Origin: Bacteroidota bacterium
GTDB lineage: Bacteria; Bacteroidota; Bacteroidia; UKL13-3
Length of the DNA stretch: 64,000 nt
NCBI GenBank assembly: GCA_027487835.1
Contig: JAIYCU010000044.1
Location: 1-64,000, forward strand
Direction of reading: 5' to 3'
Positions within the stretch are counted from its first letter, which is position 1. Every line of letters starts with the position of its first letter. Positions 52,437 to 60,673 of this stretch are shown one piece after another. Position numbers and translations under genes: made by a program. Under the pieces are notes generated by a model. It did no database searches. It worked only from the letters and a program-made list of their open reading frames with translations, and was not told where the DNA came from.

Positions 52437-55400
52437 ATGAAAAAGACCTGCAATTTAATTTCATTATTTTTTATACTACTTGCCTTGGCGGTGGCGCCCA
52501 CTTTGCAAGCTCAAAAGGTTTATGGCTTTGAGTGGATACGACCTTATATGCCTTATCTAAAAATAAAGCTTACAGAAAAGGGCATTTACCGCTTAGATTC
52601 AGCTGCCTTGCAAGCCGCAGGTTTCAATGTTTTCGGGTTGAACCCAAACCGTTTGCAACTCTTTAGCGCGGGCGTGGAATTGCCTATTTTTGTGGAAGGG
52701 GCCAGCGACAATGTATTGCACGCAAATGATTTTATTGCCTTTTATGGCGAACCTAATAATGGCAACCTAGATGAAGGTTTGTATGTTTCTAAACAAGAAC
52801 AAGCCCATGCTTTAAGGAGTCAGTTTACCGATACAGCAGTTTATTTTTTAACCCTACTGCCAGATAGCTCATTGGTTCAACCCTTAAGATTTGCAGCATA
52901 TAATGCAAATGATTATGCTTCCTATACGCCAGAAACACAGTTTTTACACAGCGATTTTTGGGTACCAATGGAAGATTATTATTATGGAAGTTTTTTACCT
53001 GCTAGTAATAAATATTACCTAAGTGATTATGGCGCTGCCGAAGGCATGATGAGCTTTTTATTGGGCTTGGGTCAAACCAGAACCCAAAGCTTTGCAAGCC
53101 CTCACTGGCTGAGCGGGCAAACTGCCACTGCCGAAATTAAAATCATTGGCTCATCCGATTTCTTTTTGGAAGACCCCAATGCACCTAACCACCATTTAAG
53201 AGTTTATGCAGTATCCGCTAGCAACCAAGAGTTTTTGCTTTGCGATACCACGTTTAGAGGTTACGGACCACGTTTAATTCAAAAACAAATTCCAGCTAAC
53301 ATGGCTGGCAATACTTTGCGCTTTAGGTTTGAAGTGGTAAACGACCTTTCTTTGGGCACCGATTATATTGGGATTTCTTATGTGCAATTAAGTTATACCA
53401 GAGGCACAGAATGGACAGGCTCCTTTGCCAATCTAGGGCTGCAAAATTCAATTAATGCTGCCAAAACCCGCTTGCAATTCTCTAATTATACAGGTACAAG
53501 TCCGGTAGTTTGGGATGTTAAAAGCGGCTTTAGAAGTGTGGGACAAAAGTTAGGCACCACTGCCCAAGTTTTGTTGCCTTATATGGCTGGCCAACGCAAA
53601 CTCTATTTGCAAGATGCTGCGGATTATTTAAACCCTGTTAGCATAGAGAAAATTAATTTTGTGGCATTTGTGCCAAGCAATGTTTCTTATCTTTTGGTAT
53701 CGCACCCATCTTTGGCAGTGGCGGCAAATGCCTATGCGAACTATCGGGCAAAGCGCTTTCAAACTTTGTTGGCCTATACGCCCGACTTATACAATTACTA
53801 TAGTTATGGCTACGCGCATCCCTTGGCCGTAAAAAGATTTGCGGCACATTTTTATGATAAACAAACACAAAAACCAAGCTATTTGCTATTGCTTGGCAGG
53901 GGTTACCAAAATAATTTAATTAGAAGCAATGCCGCTAACTATGCGGCCAATTTAGTGCCTGCCCTTGGCGTTCCTTCTTCGGATAATTTATTTACCAATG
54001 GCTTTGTAGGCAATGATGGGGCACCTGCCATTGCCACCGGCAGAATTCCCGCCGCTACCAATGCCGAAGCAAAAAACTATTTAGATAAACTCATTGCTTA
54101 CGAAACACAACCCGATAGCATTGCCGCCTGGCGCAAAAATTACTTGCATTTAAGTGGCGGAGAAAACGCGGGACAACAGTCCTCTTTTAGAAGCCAATTG
54201 GGCAGTTTAGGCAGCGAGGTAGTAAAGGCTCCTATAGGGGCAAATGTGCTTTCCTATTTTAAATCTAGCACAGAGCCCACCGAAAATAAACTCAAAGAAA
54301 CTCTTATTGGACACCAAAATAATGGCTTGAACCTACTTACTTTTTATGGGCATGGTTCGCTTACCGTATTAGATATGGATTTTGGCGGTATTCAAGACCT
54401 TAGTGCCAGTAATAAGCCAGCTTTTTATTATTTTAATGGCTGTAATATTGGCAATGCAAATGAGGTTGACCCATTAGGTACTGGCTTGGTATATGGCAAA
54501 GATTTTATTTGTGCACCCAATAAAGGAGCCATTGGTTGGTTGGCACATTCCAACCTAACTTTTACCAGTTATTTAGAGCAGCAAATGCGCTTGTTATACC
54601 AACAACTAAGTGGCAACGGGTATGGAAAATCCATTGGAGAAAATTTAAAACTTGTATTGCAGCAAAGCTCTGCGGGCAATGAGCCCTTTACACGTTCTCA
54701 TGCCTTGCAATTGCTTTTACAAGCAGATCCTGCCTTAGTTCTATATGCACCTGCCTTAGCAGATTATGCCATTAAGGCTAATAACTTATTTGTATTTCCA
54801 GAAAATGCCACGGTACAGAACGATTCACTTGCCATTGGAATAATTGTGAGCAACCTGGCCAAGGCAAATGCCGCTGATACTTTATTAATTCAGGTAGAAA
54901 GAACCTTACCCAATAATAAACTGCAAAGCTTTGCGCCCATTAAAGTGATGGGTCCTCTAAACCAAGATACTTTTTACTACTGGATTAAGGGATTAAGCAG
55001 TGCAGAAATTGGTACTAATACCTTCAAGGTTAGTATCAATTTGGGGCAAGTTTTGGCAGAGAGTAATTATCAAAACAACCAAGCTAGCCTTAGTTACTTT
55101 TTGCCGGGCAGCGGCGTGCAAGCTTTGTTGCCCGCCAAATTCGCCATTGTAAACAGCGATACGGTTGAGCTTATTGCCCAAAATAATAATTTGTTTGCAA
55201 CAGAAACATCCTATTTAATGGAGTTAGATACCGCCTCTGATTTTAGTTCCAAAGGTTTATTTCATCTTAGCTCAGGAATTATAAAGGCAAAGAACTTAGT
55301 GCAATGGAAACTGGTATTGCCAAGCATAGATTCTTTAACTTGGTTTTGGCGTGTGAAGCAAGATTTGCCAGAAGCGGAGGGCGGTATATGGAGCACACAA

Positions 55401-57470
55401 AGCTTTACCTATATAAAAGCTAAGGTTGAAGGTTGGCATCAAGATAAGTTTGCCCAATTTAAACAGGCCAGTGCTTCGCGTTTTATTGTGTTTGAAGATA
55501 GCTTGCAAAGGGTATCTTTTAGTAATAATGAGTTAGTGTTGGGCATGGAAAATCGCCGTTGGGACCACCGAAATATGGGGGTTACCACGCCGTATCTCCT
55601 AAACGAAGGTGTTTTTAATTGTATAGGACAGGGAGTGGTGGCATTGGTGTTTGAACCCTTTCAGGTAGATTGGCCTTATGAGCTTCCCAATTATCCTTTT
55701 AACTGTGCCTATATTCAGGCCAATAAATTTAAACAAAGCAATCGCTATTATCCGTTTAATACTAATACCCTGCAGGGCGAGCAAGATTTTAGAACCTTTA
55801 TAGATTCAATTCCGGATGGCTATATGGTAGCAATATTTAGTAGATACCAAAGCAGCATTCAAAATTGGGAGCCGGCCACCAAAAATGCTTTTACTAAAAT
55901 TGGTGCACAAAAGGTTCAACAAGTAAGCAGTAACAATACGGCTTGGGCTGTTATTGGCAGAAAGGGAGATGCCATTGGTACTGCCTCAGAAGATACCGTT
56001 TACAATGATGGCATTTATCCTGTTTTACCGCCAAGACCAGAAGACCCTCAAGACAACTTAAAGTTGGCCATTCGCAAGAACTTTGTGTTACGGTGGTTCG
56101 AAGGTGATTTTACTTCGGCACCTGTGGGTCCAGCTTTGGCCTACGACAAGGTAAAAGTTAGTTTATCAGAAACAGAAACACAAGGTAAAGGCAGATGGTG
56201 GTTTGATGTAATTGCCGTTAACCAGCAAGGCAAAGACACCCTATTTTTTGTTGGTTTGAACCAAAATGAGCTCGCGATTAATACAATTGATGCCACAAGA
56301 TATCCTTACCTAAAACTCAAGTTTCATTTTGTAGATAGTCAGTTTAGAACACCACATGTCATTAATTTTGCGCAGGTAGTATATACACCTGTGAGTGAAT
56401 TAACTTTTGATGCCAATGATAACTATCAATTTTATAAGGGGCAACTGGCGCAAGGCGATTCATTGCGTTTGGTATTAAGTGCCAAAAATCTTAGCAATAA
56501 AGCGGCTGATAGCGTTTGGGTGTACGCACAGGCCACAGATGCCAACCGACTCAACGCTTGGAGTGCAAGTTGGAAGGTGGCCGGCATTGATGCCAAAGGT
56601 AGCCAGCGAATCAGTGTAAGTTTGCCCACCCGAAACTTGCAGGGTAAGCATAACTTAAGTATGCAAATTAATCCCAACAAAATTGTTCAAGAACTTAGTT
56701 ATAACAACAATTTCCTACAGCAATCTTTTGAGGTATTGCGCGACCAACAAAATCCATACATGGAGGTTACTTTTGATGGGCAGCGAATTTTTAATGGAGA
56801 CATTGTTTCGCCCACGCCTTATATCCGCATGAGTGCTACCGATAAAAATCCATTTCTCTTGCAACAAGATACAGGTAATTTTAGTGTGTATTTAAAAGTG
56901 CCGGGTGAGTTTGAGTTTCAAAGGATATTTGTTGGCAATGGTGAACTTAATTTTATCCCTGCATCTGATGCAACAAACCGCGCAGTTTTGGAGTATAAAC
57001 CCAGCTTTAAAAAGGATGGTATATATACTTTAAAAATAAATGCCAAGGATGCCAGTGGTAACTTGGCAGGAGCCAATGATTATGAAATAGATTTTAATGT
57101 AATAAGCAAAAGTAGCATCACTCATTTTTATCCTTATCCAAATCCGTTTACTACGCAAATGCGCTTTATTTTTACCTTAACGGGTGCGGTGGTTCCTGAA
57201 CAATTGTTGGTTAGGATTTTAACTGTAAATGGAAAGGTGGTAAGAGAAATTCGAAAAGAGGAGTTTGGTTCAATCCGAATTGGAAATAACATTAGTGAGT
57301 TTGCTTGGGATGGCACAGATATGTATGGCGATAGGTTAGCCAATGGGGTTTATTTGTACCAAGTATTTACGCAAATCAATGGGCAATCCATAGAGCACAG
57401 AACTACCCGCGCCAAAGATGAGTCGCAATACTTCATTCAAAATACAGGAAAAATTTACTTGCTTAGGTAA
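52437..57470 (+). CDS. C25-type peptidase, PorU2-like T9SS protein
   Basis: 1677 residues. The signal peptide (about 1-25) precedes KVYGFEWIRPYMPYLKIKLTEKGIYRLD, the start typical of PorU relatives. A gingipain-like C25 domain (about 415-790) has the histidine in FYGHGS (H639) and the cysteine in FNGCNIGN (C669). CARDB-like and beta-sandwich repeats (about 800-1570) and a FlgD-like end (GTDMYGDRLANGVYLYQVF) follow. It fits PorU2-type proteins linked to T9SS sorting; sortase activity is inferred. It overlaps the convergent S9 gene by 16 bases. Confidence 0.85.
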   Translation: MKKTCNLISLFFILLALAVAPTLQAQKVYGFEWIRPYMPYLKIKLTEKGIYRLDSAALQAAGFNVFGLNPNRLQLFSAGVELPIFVEGASDNVLHANDFIAFYGEPNNGNLDEGLYVSKQEQAHALRSQFTDTAVYFLTLLPDSSLVQPLRFAAYNANDYASYTPETQFLHSDFWVPMEDYYYGSFLPASNKYYLSDYGAAEGMMSFLLGLGQTRTQSFASPHWLSGQTATAEIKIIGSSDFFLEDPNAPNHHLRVYAVSASNQEFLLCDTTFRGYGPRLIQKQIPANMAGNTLRFRFEVVNDLSLGTDYIGISYVQLSYTRGTEWTGSFANLGLQNSINAAKTRLQFSNYTGTSPVVWDVKSGFRSVGQKLGTTAQVLLPYMAGQRKLYLQDAADYLNPVSIEKINFVAFVPSNVSYLLVSHPSLAVAANAYANYRAKRFQTLLAYTPDLYNYYSYGYAHPLAVKRFAAHFYDKQTQKPSYLLLLGRGYQNNLIRSNAANYAANLVPALGVPSSDNLFTNGFVGNDGAPAIATGRIPAATNAEAKNYLDKLIAYETQPDSIAAWRKNYLHLSGGENAGQQSSFRSQLGSLGSEVVKAPIGANVLSYFKSSTEPTENKLKETLIGHQNNGLNLLTFYGHGSLTVLDMDFGGIQDLSASNKPAFYYFNGCNIGNANEVDPLGTGLVYGKDFICAPNKGAIGWLAHSNLTFTSYLEQQMRLLYQQLSGNGYGKSIGENLKLVLQQSSAGNEPFTRSHALQLLLQADPALVLYAPALADYAIKANNLFVFPENATVQNDSLAIGIIVSNLAKANAADTLLIQVERTLPNNKLQSFAPIKVMGPLNQDTFYYWIKGLSSAEIGTNTFKVSINLGQVLAESNYQNNQASLSYFLPGSGVQALLPAKFAIVNSDTVELIAQNNNLFATETSYLMELDTASDFSSKGLFHLSSGIIKAKNLVQWKLVLPSIDSLTWFWRVKQDLPEAEGGIWSTQSFTYIKAKVEGWHQDKFAQFKQASASRFIVFEDSLQRVSFSNNELVLGMENRRWDHRNMGVTTPYLLNEGVFNCIGQGVVALVFEPFQVDWPYELPNYPFNCAYIQANKFKQSNRYYPFNTNTLQGEQDFRTFIDSIPDGYMVAIFSRYQSSIQNWEPATKNAFTKIGAQKVQQVSSNNTAWAVIGRKGDAIGTASEDTVYNDGIYPVLPPRPEDPQDNLKLAIRKNFVLRWFEGDFTSAPVGPALAYDKVKVSLSETETQGKGRWWFDVIAVNQQGKDTLFFVGLNQNELAINTIDATRYPYLKLKFHFVDSQFRTPHVINFAQVVYTPVSELTFDANDNYQFYKGQLAQGDSLRLVLSAKNLSNKAADSVWVYAQATDANRLNAWSASWKVAGIDAKGSQRISVSLPTRNLQGKHNLSMQINPNKIVQELSYNNNFLQQSFEVLRDQQNPYMEVTFDGQRIFNGDIVSPTPYIRMSATDKNPFLLQQDTGNFSVYLKVPGEFEFQRIFVGNGELNFIPASDATNRAVLEYKPSFKKDGIYTLKINAKDASGNLAGANDYEIDFNVISKSSITHFYPYPNPFTTQMRFIFTLTGAVVPEQLLVRILTVNGKVVREIRKEEFGSIRIGNNISEFAWDGTDMYGDRLANGVYLYQVFTQINGQSIEHRTTRAKDESQYFIQNTGKIYLLR
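56253..56262. repeat. GGTTTGAACC word, copy 12
   Basis: TTGGTTTGAACCAAAAT context inside the PorU2-like gene, read as V-G-L-N-Q. Confidence 0.88.
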
Positions 57471-59851
57471 CGGTTAAGCCAAGTATCCATCTCCCAAAGC
57501 ATGTGCAGGATGTTTTCTCTTGCGGCATATCCATGGCTTTCATAAGGAAGCAAAACCAAGCGCGCAGTTCCACCATTTCCTTTTACAGCCTGAAACAATC
57601 TTTCGCTTTGTAAGGTGAATGTACCTGGGTTATTATCAGCTTCGCCATGAATAAACAAAATGGGTGTTTTCAATTGATCGGCATAAGTAAATGGCGACAT
57701 GCGTTGGTAAACCTCGCGGGCTTGCCAAAAACTTCGTTCTTCTGCTTGGAACCCAAAAGGTGTTAAGGTTCTATTGTATGCGCCACTGCGGGCAATGCCT
57801 GCTGCAAATAGTTTAGAGTGCGTTAATAAATTAGCTGTCATAAATGCACCATAAGAATGGCCCATCACAGCACAGCGTTTTGGGTCAACCACCCCCATGC
57901 TATCTACTGCTTTGATGGCAGCTTCTGCATCAGCCACTAATTGTTCAATATAGGTATCATTTGGTTCTTGCTCTCCTTTGCCAATAATTGGAAATTGGGC
58001 ATCTTCTAAAACAGCATAGCCTCTAGTTACCCAATAAATAGGTGAGGCCCAATTAATAGAAATAAATGCATGCGGTGATTCTTTCACTTGAGAAGCTGCT
58101 TTGTCGTCTTTAAACTCGGTTGGATACGCTTCCATTAACATTGGCAAACGTCCCATTTTTTCTTTGCTATAGCCAGCAGGTAAGTACAGCGTTGCAGAGA
58201 GTTTAACCCCATCTTTTCTGGTATAAAATATCTTTTGCTTGCTTACTTGCAACAAGGCCTTGTACGGGTTTTCTTTAAAGGTAATTTGGGTAGGCTTGCC
58301 ATTGCTTTTTAAGTTCCTTAGGTATAGATTTGGATACACCTTTGGACTTTCAATACTGGTAAGGGCTATCATTTTATTCCAATCTGTTATGCGCAGCAAG
58401 CGCTCATAAGTAGTTTTTCCGTCGGCTTGCCAAACGCGTTTGCTTTGCATCAAGTTTAGGTCGTATTCGTCTATAAATGGTTTATTGCCTTCTGGTGAGT
58501 AGCCTTCTCCTGTAAGATAACATTTAAGGCCATCTTTACTTATTTTTAGCGACTCTTTATTAAACTGATTGCTCTCAGTAACAAAACTACCTGGATCGCT
58601 GTAAACATCTTCTGTACTTCTGTTAAATATGATTTTCTGAGAGCCAGGAATTCTTTCATTAATATAATAGGTTTTGGTGTTGCGTGTTTTATACCAAAAA
58701 TCACTGATAATATAGATCCCTACTTCAGAAGTGGTAATACTTCTAATCCTATTTTGTAAGGAGCCCAATAATATTGTTTGATTAAATGGGGCATCGCTTG
58801 TATAAACGTCATCTCTGTTGTCTGCCTTTTGCGCAGGATTACCGCCATCAGGTGCTTCAAACCAAATCAAAGTGGATGGTTTTGCTTGATGCCAAAAGAT
58901 GTTTCGTTTACCAGCTTCCACTGCATCAAAGCTAATTGGCATTTGGTCTTGTAAAGGTCTGCTATGGAACAACTCATTTGTCTTGCTTTTTGTATTAAAA
59001 ATATAGGTTTGACTGGCAAAAAAGGAATAAGGAAATTGGTAGCTATAGGGCTCATTGATAATTTCATATAATAGAAAGTTTTCGTCTGGAGAAAGACTGT
59101 ACCGTTTATAAATCGCCTCTGGAAGTAGGGAGATTGTGCTTCCATCAAAACTTGCAAACACAATTTCTGAAGCAGCGTAGTATTTAAATTGTGCCTCGTC
59201 TTGCTTGTTTTTTAATAAGTCTTGGTAAGTTCTAGCAGCAGATTTAGACCCAGATGCATCTTGGGTGGAAGGCCCAGTTGGCAAGACCTTACTAGTTTTA
59301 TAAGGAAGTTTACCTTTTTTGCTTTGAGCATAAACACCCGATTCATCATTGGCCCAGGTATAAGGATTTCCAAGTACATTATTCAACTCATTTCTTAAGT
59401 ATTCTCTGGCCTCACCCGTTTTTAGGTTAACAATCCAAAGAGATAATCCCTGTGGGTTTACTTGTATAAAACTGAGGTAGTTTTCTTTGGGCGAGAAGCT
59501 TATGTTTTTTGCTTTAAGCGGATACGGTAAATTGTACAAAGGAATGTTTTTGCCCCCTTGTAAGGTTTGTAAGCTTAACTTGGTATAATAACTACCTCTA
59601 GCGGCATCAAAGGTTTCTGGGTTAATGCGAAGCCCAGCCAAACGCAATTCTGGTTCAGCTAATTCTTCTAAACTTTTATAAAGGGGTCGCTCCATTAACA
59701 GCAAATAGGTATTGCTTTTGCTTACCATTGATTGGGCGGGTGCGGCAACATCTGCCAGTTCCATAATTTCTTTAGGAGGCAATTGATAGCTCGTTTGGGC
59801 AAAGCATTGTAAGCTTGCTACCAGCAGAATTGAACAGATAAATTTCTTCAT
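57455..59851 (-). CDS. S9 family (prolyl oligopeptidase-like) peptidase
   Basis: 798 residues from the ATG at 59851 (MKKFICSILLVASLQCFAQ), a secretory signal. The N-terminal half (about 30-520) is a beta-propeller-like region, and the C-terminal half is an alpha/beta-hydrolase with nucleophile GHSYGAF (S666), then HGEADNNPG (Asp) and PYESHGYAARENI (His). The protein cleaves peptides in the periplasm, as other S9C-type enzymes do. It is downstream of the membrane lipoprotein gene. Confidence 0.88.
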   Translation of the reverse strand: MKKFICSILLVASLQCFAQTSYQLPPKEIMELADVAAPAQSMVSKSNTYLLLMERPLYKSLEELAEPELRLAGLRINPETFDAARGSYYTKLSLQTLQGGKNIPLYNLPYPLKAKNISFSPKENYLSFIQVNPQGLSLWIVNLKTGEAREYLRNELNNVLGNPYTWANDESGVYAQSKKGKLPYKTSKVLPTGPSTQDASGSKSAARTYQDLLKNKQDEAQFKYYAASEIVFASFDGSTISLLPEAIYKRYSLSPDENFLLYEIINEPYSYQFPYSFFASQTYIFNTKSKTNELFHSRPLQDQMPISFDAVEAGKRNIFWHQAKPSTLIWFEAPDGGNPAQKADNRDDVYTSDAPFNQTILLGSLQNRIRSITTSEVGIYIISDFWYKTRNTKTYYINERIPGSQKIIFNRSTEDVYSDPGSFVTESNQFNKESLKISKDGLKCYLTGEGYSPEGNKPFIDEYDLNLMQSKRVWQADGKTTYERLLRITDWNKMIALTSIESPKVYPNLYLRNLKSNGKPTQITFKENPYKALLQVSKQKIFYTRKDGVKLSATLYLPAGYSKEKMGRLPMLMEAYPTEFKDDKAASQVKESPHAFISINWASPIYWVTRGYAVLEDAQFPIIGKGEQEPNDTYIEQLVADAEAAIKAVDSMGVVDPKRCAVMGHSYGAFMTANLLTHSKLFAAGIARSGAYNRTLTPFGFQAEERSFWQAREVYQRMSPFTYADQLKTPILFIHGEADNNPGTFTLQSERLFQAVKGNGGTARLVLLPYESHGYAARENILHMLWEMDTWLNRYLSK

Positions 59852-59872
59852 AAAATTAAGGGGAATTGACAA

Positions 59873-60508
59873 TTAATAATAACCTCCAGTTAAAAGAAAT
59901 AGTAAAATAACTATAAAGATAACGATGGCCAATAGAATAAGTAGACTGCTGAAAATTATAGCTATTAGTGAGGCCGCATAGCCATCACTGGCTCTTTCTC
60001 GCCTGTAATTTGAAAAGCCAACAATTCCTAAAATAAGAATAGGTATGGCAAGTAAAAGGCCTATTAGCGCTAAATAGCCTTCATCTAAAATGGTAATATC
60101 CATAAAGATAGTAAAGGCACTCAGCGCGCTTAATCCTAATCCTAAATATGCAGGAATATTGGGTTTAAAGGGGGCCGGGTCTGCTGCTGATGCTTTCTTT
60201 TTTGACTTACTTTTTTTGACTTGGGTTTCTTTTGCTTCTGCTTTTTTATTGGGTTTGCTGCCAATTAGGTTTCGGTTTGAACCAAGTATGATTTCTGGCG
60301 CTCCAACCTGCGCGCTTACTAACTCTGGTAGGGAATCTGAAGTTAAAAGCATTTCTGAGGGTGCAGGCTTATGATTTATTTTGGCTTGCTTTTCGGCAGG
60401 TGCTTGTTTTACCCTTACTTTACTCAAATGGCCAAATTGCTTTTGATTACAAGCGTTTAATTGAAGCAATATGATAAATACAAAAAGGTTGTAAAGTATT
60501 TTTTTCAT
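59873..60508 (-). CDS. Lipoprotein with three C-terminal membrane segments, unknown
   Basis: 211 residues from the ATG at 60508 (MKKILYNLFVF). The lipobox LQLNAC gives a lipidated C20. A basic, Lys-rich middle (about 95-115, AEAKETQVKKSKSKKKAS) leads to three or four hydrophobic segments (AYLGLGLSALSAFTIFM, LALIGLLLAIPILILGIVGF, LIAIIFSSLLILLAIVIFIVILLFLL). The tail resembles DUF4190-like small membrane proteins. It is 21 bases upstream of the S9 start. Function is unknown. Confidence 0.65.
   Translation of the reverse strand: MKKILYNLFVFIILLQLNACNQKQFGHLSKVRVKQAPAEKQAKINHKPAPSEMLLTSDSLPELVSAQVGAPEIILGSNRNLIGSKPNKKAEAKETQVKKSKSKKKASAADPAPFKPNIPAYLGLGLSALSAFTIFMDITILDEGYLALIGLLLAIPILILGIVGFSNYRRERASDGYAASLIAIIFSSLLILLAIVIFIVILLFLLTGGYY
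60274..60283. repeat. GGTTTGAACC word, copy 13
   Basis: GTTTCGGTTTGAACCAAG context inside the membrane lipoprotein; the coding strand reads G-S-N-R. A degraded relative, GGTTCAACCCGAAA, follows at 60574 in the gap upstream of the gene. Confidence 0.88.
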
Positions 60509-60673
60509 AAGAAATTTATTAGATGTTTTAATCCATTTGATTTTATCAAATATATCACAATCTTCAAAATTTTGGTTCAACCCGAAACCCAAAGAATTTT
60601 ATAAACATTATTAAGCTACTGTAATGCAAACCTAAATAAGACTTATTTTGCTTGGCTTTTTTTCCATAACCTA

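Noticed and set aside
9509-60582. GGTTGAACC/GGTTCAACC 9-mers (for example 52636, 52874, 60574) as further copies of the word
   Set aside because: They lack one central base, and some may be chance hits; I left them out of the count of 13.
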